In this document: in pieces, positions 18,028 through 28,723 of the stretch
Numbering within the stretch: the first letter of the stretch is position 1
Layout of the letters: each line of letters begins with the position of its first letter
Source: Dehalococcoidales bacterium
GTDB taxonomy: Bacteria > Chloroflexota > Dehalococcoidia > Dehalococcoidales > RBG-16-60-22
Assembly: GCA_016926705.1 (NCBI GenBank)
Contig: JAFGOC010000146.1
Span: 1-46,551, forward strand
Length of the DNA stretch: 46,551 nt
Direction of reading: 5' to 3'
Translations under genes and position numbers: made by a program
Notes under the pieces: generated by a model
What the model was told of the DNA's origin: nothing
Databases searched by the model: none
What the model saw: only the letters and a program-made list of their open reading frames with translations

Positions 18028-21000
18028 ATGGAACCGAAAATAGGTGTGTATATCTGCGACTGCGGTTCAAACATTCTGGGCAAGGTGGATGTTCCAAAAG
18101 TAGTGGAGTATATCCAGAACCTGCCGACGGTAACGATTGCCCGCGAATACAGGTTTATGTGTTCCGGACCAGGACAGGACCTGATTGAGCAGGATATTAA
18201 GGAAATGGGGTTGAACCGGGTGGTTGTTGCCTCATGTTCTCCGCAAATGCACGAGCCGACCTTCCGCCGCCTGATGCAGCGGGCCGGACTCAATCCCTAC
18301 CTTTTTGAAATGGCGAACATCCGTGAGCACGCGTCCTGGGTTACCGATGACCCTGACGCCGCCACGGAAAAAGCTAGGGCCTTGGTGAGTGCCGCGGTAA
18401 GAAGGGTATATTACCAGGAGCCCCTGGAGACGAGAGAAGTGCCGGTACACCCCGATACCCTGGTTGTGGGGGGTGGCATTGCCGGAATCCAGGCGGCCCT
18501 GGAAATCGCCGATTCCGGGCACAAGGTTTATCTGGTGGAAAGAGAGCCGAGCATCGGCGGGCACATGATTCAACTCGACAAGACTTTCCCCACCCTCGAT
18601 TGTTCTGCCTGTATCCTTACGCCGAAAATGACCTTGAGCGGCACACATCCGTTTATCGAGCTGATGACCTATAGCGAAGTTACCGAGGTCTCCGGCTTCA
18701 TCGGTAACTTTAAAGTAAAAATACGTAAGAAGCCCAGGTACATAGATGTCGATGAATGTAACGGCTGTTCCGACTGCGAAAAAGTCTGTCCGGTAACCGT
18801 GCCTTCGGAGTTCAATATGAAGCTGGGTACGCGGAAAGCCACTTATCGCCCCTTCCCGCAGGCTGTCCCCAGCGCCTATGTCATTGATAAGCAGGGCAAA
18901 TCGCCGTGTTCGGTTACCTGCCCGGCTGGTGTAAATGCCCACGGCTATGTAGCGCTGATTTCGCAGGGCAAGTTCAAGGAAGCAATAGAAGTCCTGCGCC
19001 GTACCATGCCTTTCGCCGGAGTTTGCGGACGGGTCTGCACACATCCCTGCGAGACAGAATGCGAGCGGGGCAAGGTCGACCAGCCCATAGCTATAAGAGC
19101 GTTGAAGCGGTTCATGGCCGATTACGAATTAAAGAACGGGCGCGAGAAAGCCCAGCCGGTGGAAAGGACCAAGAAGGATAAAGTGGCTGTCGTCGGCTCC
19201 GGTCCCGCAGGTCTTGCCTGTGCTTATGACCTGGTGAAAGCCGGCTATACGGTCACAGTCTTCGAGGCCGCCGATAAGGCCGGCGGCATGTTGCGCTACG
19301 GAATACCGGAGTACCGCTTGCCCAAGAGCATCCTCGATAGCGAAATTGATTACGTTAAAGAGCTTGGCGTCGAGATAAAGACCAAAACTACAGTAAAAGA
19401 TATCGACGAGATTAAGAAACAGGGATACAAAGCGGTGTTCCTGGCCAACGGCGCCTGGGTAAGTCAAAAGATGAACATCCCTGGCGAAGACGCCGAGGGG
19501 GTGATGCACGCCATTGAATTCCTGAAACAGGTAAGCGAAGGCAAGAAAGTTGAACTGGGCAACAAAGTGGCGGTGGTCGGCGGTGGTAATGCGGCCGTCG
19601 ATGCTGCCCGTACCGCGCTGCGGTTAGGCGCTAAAGACGTGAGTATTATTTACCGTCGTTCCCGGGCGGAAATGCCTGCCATCGCCAGTGAAATCGATGA
19701 AATGGAGGAGGAGGGCGTAAAAATACGCTATCTGACCAATCCTGTTGAAGTAATCGCGGCCAACGGCAAGCTGGCCAAGGTCCGGTGCATCAGGATGGAA
19801 CTGGGCGAGCCGGATGCCTCTGGGCGAAGGCGGCCGGTACCTGTTGACGGGTCCGAGTTCGAGATGGAAATCGGTACTCTGATTATGGCTACCGGCCAGG
19901 CGGTCAACAAATCGATGTTGCCCGGCAACATCGCATATTCCGAGTCCGGCACGGTCAAAGCCGATGAAATCACTTATGAAACAAGTGTCAAGGGAGTGTT
20001 TGCCGGCGGCGATGTTGTGGCCGGACCGGCTACGGTAATTGAGGCGGTCGCCGCGGGCAAGGAAGCCGCGATCTCTATTGACAGATACCTGCAAGGCACC
20101 GATATGAAAGAAGGACGACCGGAGGAAAAAGAGCGCGTCAAGGACGTGCCCAAGAAAGGCGTCGCCAAGCAACCGAGGGCGACTATGTCCAAGCTGCCTG
20201 TCGCTGAAAGGACCAGGTCTTTTAAAGAGGTGGAGGCGGGACTCGATGAAAACGCAGCCATTGAAGAAGCCAACCGCTGTCTTAACTGCGCCGTCTGCTG
20301 CGAATGCTTATTGTGTGTCTCCGCCTGTGAGCGAAATGCCGTTCGGCACGATATGAAAGAGGAAATTGTTGAGGTAGATGTCGGTAATATCATATTAGCG
20401 ACTGGTTTTAAGGAATTCGACCCCTCCGTGATGCAGCAATACGGCTACGGACGTCTGCCTAACGTAATTACCGGCCTGGAGTTCGAGCGGATGGTCAATT
20501 CCGCCGGGCCTACGAGCGGTAAAATCATGCTGAAGAACGGCGAGGAGCCTAAAAGCTTGGCCATAGTCCACTGCGTAGGCAGCCGCGATATTAATTATCA
20601 TGAATACTGCTCGTCAGTTTGCTGTATGTACTCGCTAAAATTCTCTCACCTGCTTAGAGAACACCTGCCCAATGCAGAAGTCTATGAGTTTTACATCGAT
20701 ATCCGGGCGCCGCGTAAAGGTTTCGAGGAGTTTTATAACCGCATCTTGAAAGAAGGAACGATTCTCTACCGCGGACGCCCAGGTGAAATCACCGACGTTG
20801 CAGAAACGCCTTACGAGCAGGGTAAACTAATCGTTAAATTTGAGAACACCCTTATAGGCGAGAAGGAGCGCCTGCCGGTTGATATGGTTATTCTTAGCGC
20901 TGCCCTGGAGCCCCATGAGAATGCCAGAGATGTTGCCAGGATATTCAATATCAGTTGCGGTGAAGGAGATTTCTTCATTGAGAGACATCCCAAGCTCGAC

Positions 21001-21372
21001 CCGGTGGCAACCATGACGGAAGGCGTTTTCATCGCCGGCTGCTGTGAAAGTCCTAAGGATATACGGGATAGCGTCGCCCAGGCTTCGGCTGCAGCGGCAA
21101 GGGTACTTGCCCTCATCAGTAAAGGCAAGGTGGAAACCGAGGCCACTATCGCGGAAATCGATGAGGAACGATGCTCCGGCTGCCGGGTCTGTAACCTGCT
21201 CTGTCCCTACGGAGCTATAGACTTCGACGAAGAAAAGAAGGTGTCTAAAATCAACGACGCCATCTGTAAAGGCTGCGGAGCCTGTGTGGCCGCCTGCCCG
21301 AGCGCAGCCATTAAGCATAAGCACTACACCACGCAAGAAATTATGGCGCAAATCGAGGGAATTCTGGCCTAG
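18028..21372 (+). CDS. hdrA: Heterodisulfide reductase subunit A with inserted GltD/NfnB-like NAD(P)H:FAD oxidoreductase module
   Basis: HdrA: GVYICDCGSNI, VVGGGIAGIQAALEIADSGHKVYLVEREPSIGGHM, YCSSVCCMYS, C-terminal 2x[4Fe-4S]; insert CPAGVNAHGYV..GSGPAGLACAYDLV..GGGNAAVDAARTALRLGAKDVSIIYRRSRAEMPA. Confidence 0.93.
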   Translation: MEPKIGVYICDCGSNILGKVDVPKVVEYIQNLPTVTIAREYRFMCSGPGQDLIEQDIKEMGLNRVVVASCSPQMHEPTFRRLMQRAGLNPYLFEMANIREHASWVTDDPDAATEKARALVSAAVRRVYYQEPLETREVPVHPDTLVVGGGIAGIQAALEIADSGHKVYLVEREPSIGGHMIQLDKTFPTLDCSACILTPKMTLSGTHPFIELMTYSEVTEVSGFIGNFKVKIRKKPRYIDVDECNGCSDCEKVCPVTVPSEFNMKLGTRKATYRPFPQAVPSAYVIDKQGKSPCSVTCPAGVNAHGYVALISQGKFKEAIEVLRRTMPFAGVCGRVCTHPCETECERGKVDQPIAIRALKRFMADYELKNGREKAQPVERTKKDKVAVVGSGPAGLACAYDLVKAGYTVTVFEAADKAGGMLRYGIPEYRLPKSILDSEIDYVKELGVEIKTKTTVKDIDEIKKQGYKAVFLANGAWVSQKMNIPGEDAEGVMHAIEFLKQVSEGKKVELGNKVAVVGGGNAAVDAARTALRLGAKDVSIIYRRSRAEMPAIASEIDEMEEEGVKIRYLTNPVEVIAANGKLAKVRCIRMELGEPDASGRRRPVPVDGSEFEMEIGTLIMATGQAVNKSMLPGNIAYSESGTVKADEITYETSVKGVFAGGDVVAGPATVIEAVAAGKEAAISIDRYLQGTDMKEGRPEEKERVKDVPKKGVAKQPRATMSKLPVAERTRSFKEVEAGLDENAAIEEANRCLNCAVCCECLLCVSACERNAVRHDMKEEIVEVDVGNIILATGFKEFDPSVMQQYGYGRLPNVITGLEFERMVNSAGPTSGKIMLKNGEEPKSLAIVHCVGSRDINYHEYCSSVCCMYSLKFSHLLREHLPNAEVYEFYIDIRAPRKGFEEFYNRILKEGTILYRGRPGEITDVAETPYEQGKLIVKFENTLIGEKERLPVDMVILSAALEPHENARDVARIFNISCGEGDFFIERHPKLDPVATMTEGVFIAGCCESPKDIRDSVAQASAAAARVLALISKGKVETEATIAEIDEERCSGCRVCNLLCPYGAIDFDEEKKVSKINDAICKGCGACVAACPSAAIKHKHYTTQEIMAQIEGILA

Positions 21373-21404
21373 GTCCGGTGTAATAGACCTGGAAAGGGGA
21401 AAAT

Positions 21405-21983
21405 ATGGAAACGGAAACCATCAAGGAAGCCAAAACATTCGTTGATGAAGTGGCCGCCGAGCCTGGCGGAGAAAAAATTAACGAGTGTATTCAATGCGGG
21501 GTATGCAGCGGCTCCTGCCCGACCGTCGAATGGTGGCAATATCCGCCGAGGAAAATCATTGCCATGATACGGGCCGGCAAGCGGGACATGGTGCTTTCCA
21601 GTACCTCTGCTTTCAATTGCGTTACCTGTTATTCCTGCATGGTGCGCTGTCCCCGGAACATTAACCCCACACAGTTGATTCATGCTGTCGAAGCCATTGC
21701 CGAGCGTGAGGGTTATAAGCCAAAAACTCCGACTCTGACGCTGCATCGAGGCCTGCGCGACGCAATGAAGCAAGGGCGTGTCTGGGAATTCAGCCTGGCA
21801 ATGCTTTTCTACTTTAAAACCAGCTTGCTGGAAGGTATTAAGATGATGCCAGTAGCCTGGGACTTGATATCGCGAGGGCTAATGCCTCTTTTACCGCCTA
21901 AGCGGACAAAGAAAGGCGGCCAGGAAGTCACGGCTATCATGAAAGCCGTCGAGGCAATGCAAAAGAGTGGAGGTGCCAAATGA
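21405..21983 (+). CDS. hdrC: Heterodisulfide reductase subunit C
   Basis: CIQCGVCSGSCPT and CVTCYSCMVRCPRNI [4Fe-4S] motifs; adjacent to hdrB. Confidence 0.93.
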   Translation: METETIKEAKTFVDEVAAEPGGEKINECIQCGVCSGSCPTVEWWQYPPRKIIAMIRAGKRDMVLSSTSAFNCVTCYSCMVRCPRNINPTQLIHAVEAIAEREGYKPKTPTLTLHRGLRDAMKQGRVWEFSLAMLFYFKTSLLEGIKMMPVAWDLISRGLMPLLPPKRTKKGGQEVTAIMKAVEAMQKSGGAK

Positions 21984-22873
21984 AACAATACACATATTTC
22001 CCCGGCTGTGCCATGGCCAGCACCGGGAAACCGATTCAAGCATCTATAGATGCGGTTTGTAAAGTGCTGGATATAGAACTCAAAGAGCTCGAGGACTGGA
22101 CATGCTGCGGCTGTCCCGGTGAGTCGATTAATGAACTTTCGGCAACTGCCATTGCCACGCGCAACCTGGCGTTGGCGGAAAAATTTCAACTTGATATGGT
22201 CACTGCTTGCAGTTGCTGCTACAGGAACCTGCTTGCCGCACATGTAACATATACTGAAGACCCCAGGATCAGGGAACAGGTTAAGAAAGCCCTGGCGGCA
22301 ACCGATCTGGAATATAAAGGGACACTACGCGTCAGAAACCTGGTGGATATTTTTGTCAATGATATCGGTCTTGATGTGATTGCTTCCAAAGTGCAGAGGA
22401 AATTGAACGGCATGAAGGTTGCCAATTATTACGGCTGCCACCAGACACGGCCTTACGGTCCGGACGACTTTGAATTCCCTGTTTGGCAGGACCAGGTAAC
22501 AGAAGCCCTGGGCGCAGAAACTGTCTTCTTCCCTTTGAAAGCCCAGTGCTGCGGAGGCACGCAGCTTTTCAGTAATAAAGAGATGATTTACAAGCTGCTT
22601 TACAAGATACTTGATAACGTTGAAGAGCATGGCGGCAAGTGCATATCCAGCACTCTTTGCCCGTTGTGCTTCACCAACCTGGATGCTAATCAGGGGCGGA
22701 TTAAAAACCGCGATGGCAAGAAATTTGATATGCCGGTACTGGCTTTAACGCAGTTAATGGGAATCGCTTTCGGTTTGAGTCCTAAAGATGTCGGGCTGAA
22801 CAAGAATATCTCCCCGGCCCTTAAGGCGGTTCGACCATATCTTAAATCGACGGCACAGGAGGTGTTGAAATGA
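21980..22873 (+). CDS. hdrB: Heterodisulfide reductase subunit B
   Basis: CCG-domain motifs: WTCCGCPGES..CSCCYRNL and CCGGTQLF..STLCPLCFTNLD. Confidence 0.94.
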   Translation: MKQYTYFPGCAMASTGKPIQASIDAVCKVLDIELKELEDWTCCGCPGESINELSATAIATRNLALAEKFQLDMVTACSCCYRNLLAAHVTYTEDPRIREQVKKALAATDLEYKGTLRVRNLVDIFVNDIGLDVIASKVQRKLNGMKVANYYGCHQTRPYGPDDFEFPVWQDQVTEALGAETVFFPLKAQCCGGTQLFSNKEMIYKLLYKILDNVEEHGGKCISSTLCPLCFTNLDANQGRIKNRDGKKFDMPVLALTQLMGIAFGLSPKDVGLNKNISPALKAVRPYLKSTAQEVLK

Positions 22874-23301
22874 GCTGGGAACCCAAGATAGTAGGGTTTT
22901 TGTGTAACTGGTGCTCCTATCGCGGCGCTGACCTGGCAGGTACATCGCGGATTCATTTCGCGCCCAACGTAAAAGTAATCAGAGTGCCCTGTAGCACCAG
23001 GGTAGAACCTTCTTTCGTCATCAAAGCCTTTCAGTCGGGTGCGGACGGCGTGCTTATCCTGGGCTGCCATCCGGGTGACTGCCATTATATCGAAGGAAAT
23101 TACAAGACAATGCGGCGTGTGCCGCTGTTAAAGAAAATGCTTAAGCAGTTCGGCATTGAACCCGAAAGAGTCCGCCTGGACTGGGTATCCGCTTCCGAAG
23201 GTCAGAAATACGCTACTGTCGTCAATGAAATGACGGAAAAGGTCAGGGAACTCGGACCGTTCAATGCGAATAACGGGGAGGGTCAACATGGCAAAAATTA
23301 A
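22870..23301 (+). CDS. mvhD: Hydrogenase/Hdr-linking iron-sulfur subunit (MvhD-like)
   Basis: IVGFLCNWCSYRGADLAGTSR, VLILGCHPGDCHYIEGN. Confidence 0.93.
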   Translation: MSWEPKIVGFLCNWCSYRGADLAGTSRIHFAPNVKVIRVPCSTRVEPSFVIKAFQSGADGVLILGCHPGDCHYIEGNYKTMRRVPLLKKMLKQFGIEPERVRLDWVSASEGQKYATVVNEMTEKVRELGPFNANNGEGQHGKN

Positions 23302-24244
23302 ACTAGCACTATATTGGGCCTCCAGCTGCGGCGGTTGTGAAATCGCCCAGCTACAGATCGGTGAAAAACTTCTGAAGCTAATAGAGGCCGCCGATATCGT
23401 TTTCTGGCCGGTGGCAATCGACGTGAAGTATAAAGACGTGGAAGCCATGCCGGAGAAAAGCATCGACGTCTGCCTTTTTAACGGCGCCATCCGTACCTCG
23501 GAGCAGGAGCACATGGCGAAAATGCTGCGCGATAAGTCAAAAACCATGATTGCTTACGGCGCCTGTGCCAACTACGGGGGTATTCCGGGGCTGGGTAATC
23601 TATATAACCGTGAAATGATTTTCGACCGGGCATATTTTGAAACACAGTCCACGGATAATGAAAAGAAGGTGACTCCCCAGACCAGTATTGATGTCCCGGA
23701 GGGGAAGCTTTCTCTGCCGGAATTCTACGATACGGTTAAGAGCCTGCCGCAAACGGTGGACGTGGACTTCATCATCCCAGGCTGTCCGCCGGAAGAAAAA
23801 ACCACCTGGCTAGCTTTAGAGGCGCTGATTCAGAATAAGCTGCCGCCCAAGGGATCGATAATTTCTCACAACGTGAAAGCCGTGTGCGATGATTGTCCCC
23901 GCACCAAGAATGAAAAGAAGGTCAAGAAGTTCTACCGCCCATTTGAGATTGAATCGGACCCGGAAGTCTGTTTGCTGGAGCAGGGAATTTTGTGTGCCGG
24001 TGTAGCCACCGCCGGAGGCTGCGGCGCACCGTGTCCCAAGGCCAATATGCCCTGCACGGGATGTTATGGGCCGGTCAAGGGAGTTACTGACCAGGGAGTG
24101 CATTTCCTGGGCGCGGTGGCCTCAATAATAGATTCCACCGACCCCGAAGAAATAGCTAAGATAATCGATGATATTGCTGACCCTGCCGGCACGTTTTACA
24201 GGTACTCGCTGCCGGATTCGATGCTAAGGAGGGCTAAGGTATAA
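23288..24244 (+). CDS. mvhG: F420-non-reducing-type [NiFe] hydrogenase small subunit (MvhG-like)
   Basis: ALYWASSCGGCEIAQL, GACANYGGIPGLGN, FIIPGCPPEEKTT; ATG after GGGGAGG. Confidence 0.92.
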   Translation: MAKIKLALYWASSCGGCEIAQLQIGEKLLKLIEAADIVFWPVAIDVKYKDVEAMPEKSIDVCLFNGAIRTSEQEHMAKMLRDKSKTMIAYGACANYGGIPGLGNLYNREMIFDRAYFETQSTDNEKKVTPQTSIDVPEGKLSLPEFYDTVKSLPQTVDVDFIIPGCPPEEKTTWLALEALIQNKLPPKGSIISHNVKAVCDDCPRTKNEKKVKKFYRPFEIESDPEVCLLEQGILCAGVATAGGCGAPCPKANMPCTGCYGPVKGVTDQGVHFLGAVASIIDSTDPEEIAKIIDDIADPAGTFYRYSLPDSMLRRAKV

Positions 24245-25707
24245 TGAAGAAAATAACGATAGACCCGATAACCCGCCTTGAAGGCCACGGAAAGATAGAA
24301 ATTTTCCTGGATGATAAAGGCGCCGTTGCCAATAGCTATTTCCAGGTGCCGGAATTAAGAGGTTTTGAGAAGTTCGCCGAAGGGCGTAATGCCGATGATA
24401 TGCCTCAGATTACCGAGAGGATATGCGGTGTTTGCCCGGAAGCACATCACCTTGCATCGACTAAAACACTTGATGCCCTCTACCACGTCGAACCAACGCC
24501 GACAGCGAGAAAGCTCCGTGAAATTCTCTACGACGCTTTCTACGTAACCGACCATACCACGCATTTCTATATCCTGGGTGGCCCGGACTTTGTCATGGGG
24601 CCAGATGCTCCGGTAGCCGAACGCAATATCATCGGCGTTATCGGCAAGGTAGGGCTGGAACTGGGCGGGGCCGTTATTAAGGCCCGCATACGCAATCACC
24701 ACGTCATCGAATTGATTGGGGGCAGAGGCATACACCCTGTATTCGGTCTTCCCGGCGGCGTCAGCCGGAGCATCAATGAAGAAGAAAGAAAAGAAATCGA
24801 GGAAATCGCCAAGGAGTCGGTAGAATTCGCCAAGCTGTCGCTGAAGGTCTTCGACGATATCGTTCTGAAGAACAAGGCATATGTGGATATGATTGTTAGT
24901 GATGCCTACACCCACAAGACCTACTATATGGGCCTTGTCGATGAGAACAATAAAGTCAACTATTATGACGGCAAGGTCAGGGTAGTGGACCCTGACGGTA
25001 AGGAATTTGCTAAATTTGCCCCCGCCGAATATCTTGACCATATTGCCGAGCACGTGGAGCCATGGTCATATATCAAGTTCCCCTTCCTGAAGAAGGTGGG
25101 GTGGAAGGGCTTTGTGGATGGCAAGGACAGCGGCGTTTTCCGCGTAGCTCCACTGGCTAGGCTGAATGCCGCCGACGGCATGTCCACGCCGCTGGCGCAA
25201 GAGCATTACGAAAAATTTTACGATACACTCGGCGGCAAGCCGGTACACCATACGCTGGCAATGCACTGGGCGCGTCTCATCGAGATGCTTAACGCCGCGG
25301 AACACATGCTGGAGTTGACTCGCGACCCAGAAATTACCAGTCCCGATATACACAATATCCCCGATAAAACTCCTGATGAAGGCGTTGGAATCGTGGAAGC
25401 CCCCCGTGGCACGCTTATCCATCATTATATAACCGATGAAAAGGGCGTGATAAAAAAGGCCAACCTGATTGTAGCTACGGTTAACAACGGCGCCGCCGTT
25501 AATATGTCGATTGGTAAAGCCGCCAAAGCGGTTATCCAGCCCGGTAAGGAAATCACCGAGGGTATTCTCAACCGGGTAGAGATGGCCTGGCGTCCTTACG
25601 ACCTCTGTCTTGCCTGCGCTTCACATGACTTAAACGGCCCTTCACCGATGCCGATTTACGTATATGACAGCAGGAAAAACCTGGTGATAAAACTGGGCGG
25701 CAATTAG
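24244..25707 (+). CDS. mvhA: [NiFe] hydrogenase large subunit (MvhA-like)
   Basis: ITRLEGHGKIEIFLDD, RICGVCPEAHH, C-terminal DLCLACASH: all four NiFe Cys present. Confidence 0.95.
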   Translation: MKKITIDPITRLEGHGKIEIFLDDKGAVANSYFQVPELRGFEKFAEGRNADDMPQITERICGVCPEAHHLASTKTLDALYHVEPTPTARKLREILYDAFYVTDHTTHFYILGGPDFVMGPDAPVAERNIIGVIGKVGLELGGAVIKARIRNHHVIELIGGRGIHPVFGLPGGVSRSINEEERKEIEEIAKESVEFAKLSLKVFDDIVLKNKAYVDMIVSDAYTHKTYYMGLVDENNKVNYYDGKVRVVDPDGKEFAKFAPAEYLDHIAEHVEPWSYIKFPFLKKVGWKGFVDGKDSGVFRVAPLARLNAADGMSTPLAQEHYEKFYDTLGGKPVHHTLAMHWARLIEMLNAAEHMLELTRDPEITSPDIHNIPDKTPDEGVGIVEAPRGTLIHHYITDEKGVIKKANLIVATVNNGAAVNMSIGKAAKAVIQPGKEITEGILNRVEMAWRPYDLCLACASHDLNGPSPMPIYVYDSRKNLVIKLGGN

Positions 25708-25781
25708 GTCGGCTCAAGAGTTTATTAGCAATCATTGATGGTATATAATAGAGAATCAATATAAACCGTTATCCGGATAAA

Positions 25782-26984
25782 GTGGTTGCTAATATGCAGT
25801 ATCAGTGGCTGAAAACGCTAAAAAACCTTCATTTATGGGTGGTTATATTTCTGTTTGTTGTAGGGATAATACTTCATTATCCCCAGCAGATTCTCGGTAC
25901 GGATTCGGCTTCTTTATTTTCCTTCCTCGGTCTTAGTCGCCACGCCGTGGAGCGAATCTACTTATTACTGCCACTTGGCTATGCCGGATTTTTTATCGGT
26001 ACGCGGGCGGGGCTGGCAAGCTTGGTAATAGCGGCCGCCATCATGCTACCGCGTGTCTTTGTGATATCGCAGTATTTCGCCGACGCTTTATTCGAGACTA
26101 TCGGAGTAATTATTATCGGTTCTCTCGTGATTCTATGGATTTACTTCGATAGGAAGCGAAAGGAACAAAAACAAAAGCTCCTTACAACACTTGAGGAATC
26201 AAACCGGAAGCTGGAGACGACGTTAAAGGCCCTGGAAACAAGCCACCGGCGGCTCAAGGAAACACAGGCGCAGGTAATTCAGGCGGAAAAGCTGACGTCT
26301 CTGGGGCAGCTGGTGGCATCCATTGCCCACGAGATAAATAATCCTTTATCCGGTACACTGGTTTACACACAGTTGCTGGCAAGGAAAGTGGAAAGAGGCG
26401 AAGCCGATAGCGAAGTGACTCTCGACTACCTGTCAAAAATGGAATCCGAACTCGTCCGCAGCACCAGGCTTGTCCAGAACCTGCTTAATTTCGCCAGCCA
26501 ATCGACGCCGCAATTTCAGTCGGTTAACCTGAATACCGTTGTCAACCATGCACTTGACCTGGTATCGCACTCGGTTGAGAAGCAGGAAATACGGGTGTTC
26601 AACGAACTTGATCCGTCATTACCGGAAATTACCGCCGACCCCGGCCAGCTTCAGCAGGTCTGCCTTAGTTTAATCATTAATGCAATTCAAGCTATGCCCC
26701 AGGGAGGCAGACTTACTCTACGTACCCATGTTCATAATTCTAAAGTCAGACTAGAGGTGCAGGATACCGGCGTAGGAATATCTCCAGAAAATATCGATAA
26801 GCTCTTCACTCCCTTTTTCAGCACCAAGGCGGACGTAAAAGGGGTTGGGCTCGGATTGGCGGTAGCCTATGGGATTATTCACCGGCATAAAGGCAGGATA
26901 GAAGCCCATAGTAAAGAGGGAGAAGGTTCCGTTTTTACAGTTACCATGCCTCTACAAAACGAATCGCTTGAAAAAGAAAGCTAA
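25782..26984 (+). CDS. Membrane-bound sensor histidine kinase
   Basis: N-terminal TM segments, SIAHEINNPL H box, NAIQAMPQGG, GVGLGLAVAYGII; GTG 25782 or ATG 25794 start. Confidence 0.92.
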   Translation: MVANMQYQWLKTLKNLHLWVVIFLFVVGIILHYPQQILGTDSASLFSFLGLSRHAVERIYLLLPLGYAGFFIGTRAGLASLVIAAAIMLPRVFVISQYFADALFETIGVIIIGSLVILWIYFDRKRKEQKQKLLTTLEESNRKLETTLKALETSHRRLKETQAQVIQAEKLTSLGQLVASIAHEINNPLSGTLVYTQLLARKVERGEADSEVTLDYLSKMESELVRSTRLVQNLLNFASQSTPQFQSVNLNTVVNHALDLVSHSVEKQEIRVFNELDPSLPEITADPGQLQQVCLSLIINAIQAMPQGGRLTLRTHVHNSKVRLEVQDTGVGISPENIDKLFTPFFSTKADVKGVGLGLAVAYGIIHRHKGRIEAHSKEGEGSVFTVTMPLQNESLEKES

Positions 26985-27197
26985 GCATTTATGGCACGGC
27001 ATTGCCTGAAATTCACAGACAGGGTTTTTACCTTCATTGAATCAGTCTAATAATTCGAAAACCACACCGCTAGATATAATAATATGCCATTATCTGCTAA
27101 AATATAAAATTAAATAGATGTTGTTTGTTGTTGCTCGACCATTGAATTATAACGTTAGGTTATCAACAATGGAGAAAGCAGTCGGGAGGTTTACATT

Positions 27198-28541
27198 ATG
27201 GAACAGACTTTTGGAGGACTGACGATTAAGGAGATAATAATAGCTGCGGTTATTGTGGTGGTCTTTTGCGGGTTGGCCTGGTTTATACGGTTCGCTCTGG
27301 AGAAATGGGTAAAACAATACACAAAAAAGACCGCAACCAAACTGGACGATTCAATTATATTAGTGATGCAGAAACCTGTTATCACCATTATCGTCTTGCT
27401 GGGTTTTTACATAGCGGTGTTGACTCTGCCGCAGGAAAAGGATGTATGGTCGTACACATTAAAAGGACTTGCCACGGCGCTTAGCCTGATGGGCATTTTT
27501 TCCGCCGTCGTTTTTATCGATACGATAATAAATTGGTACAGGCGCCAGGCTATCGCCAGTAATAATGTAGGTTTAAGTATACGACTTATCGGTCTATCAT
27601 GGATAGTGATAATACTTGTAGCTATCTGGCTGTCGGTGATGTCTGTATTGGGCATCTGGGGAAAGGATGTCAGTATAGTAACCGGCTGGCTTGGCGAACA
27701 CGGCTGGCGTATCGCTCTTATTATTGGCATTGCCGTAGTGGCTATCGTTGGTGTTGGAGAAATCATCCCGAGAATGGTGGTGCGGACTTTAGCACGCCGA
27801 CCTAGGGAAACGAAGAATGAGGTTAAGAAAAGAAGCGACACTCTATCCAAAGTGCTTGTCAGCACCAGCCAGGTTTTTATCGTTTTTATTGCTGCCTTTA
27901 TGATTCTTTCCGAACTTCGGATAGATATTATGCCCATCATGGCCGGCGTCGGCGTCGTGGGTATTGCTATCGGCTTCGGCGCCCAGAACCTGGTCAGAGA
28001 CCTGTTGGCGGGCTTTTTTATCATCATCGAAAACCAGTACCGTGTCGGTGATGTCATTAAAATAGCGGATGTCGGCGGTATCGTCGAAAGTATAAATCTA
28101 AGAAGAACGGTGCTTAGAGACCTCGACGGTATTGTTCATGTTGTACCTAACGGTGAAATTCGGGTTGCTAATAACTTAACCAAAGAACTATCAAGGATTA
28201 ATTTTAACGTCAGTGTGGGGTATGGGGAAGATCTGGATCATGTAATCAAAGTAATCAATCGGGTTGGCCAACAACTCGCTGAAGACCCTGAATGGAAAGA
28301 TATTGTCCTTATTGCACCTAAAGTATTGAGAGTGGATAATTTTGGCGATTCCGGTATTGATATCAGAGTAGCAGGGGATACACAGCCGATGCGCCAATGG
28401 GATGTAGCGGGACAACTTCGGTTAAGATTGAAGAGAGAGTTTGATAAAGAAGGTATTGAAATACCCTGGCCTCACACCAAAGTATATTTCGGCAATGCGC
28501 TGCCTATCCTTAACTCCAATCAAAAAGCTAAAGATAAATAG
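27198..28541 (+). CDS. Mechanosensitive ion channel (MscS family)
   Basis: AGVGVVGIAIGFGAQNLVRDLLAGFFIIIENQYRVGDVIKI pore/beta-domain signature. Confidence 0.95.
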   Translation: MEQTFGGLTIKEIIIAAVIVVVFCGLAWFIRFALEKWVKQYTKKTATKLDDSIILVMQKPVITIIVLLGFYIAVLTLPQEKDVWSYTLKGLATALSLMGIFSAVVFIDTIINWYRRQAIASNNVGLSIRLIGLSWIVIILVAIWLSVMSVLGIWGKDVSIVTGWLGEHGWRIALIIGIAVVAIVGVGEIIPRMVVRTLARRPRETKNEVKKRSDTLSKVLVSTSQVFIVFIAAFMILSELRIDIMPIMAGVGVVGIAIGFGAQNLVRDLLAGFFIIIENQYRVGDVIKIADVGGIVESINLRRTVLRDLDGIVHVVPNGEIRVANNLTKELSRINFNVSVGYGEDLDHVIKVINRVGQQLAEDPEWKDIVLIAPKVLRVDNFGDSGIDIRVAGDTQPMRQWDVAGQLRLRLKREFDKEGIEIPWPHTKVYFGNALPILNSNQKAKDK

Positions 28542-28723
28542 CCGAAAGTTAGAAAAAGAGTTTATACTTTGTCTTTAAGCTTGATTTTTTAGAGATGAGT
28601 CACTTTATTACTTAATTTATATCACAGGCCCTTGCGGAGTTTGACAAGTCGCTGGATTTCATATAGTCTATTCTGTACTCCGGGTATATCATTAAACTAA
28701 ATCTCTGATTAATTTGGGGCCCG

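Noticed and set aside
18232-19044. 270-aa minus-strand ORF
   Set aside because: Shadow of HdrA coding sequence, no recognisable motifs
24244-25707. Possible loss of NiFe ligands in MvhA (DLCLACASH instead of DPCxxCxxH)
   Set aside because: Both Cys and the His are present; only the Pro differs
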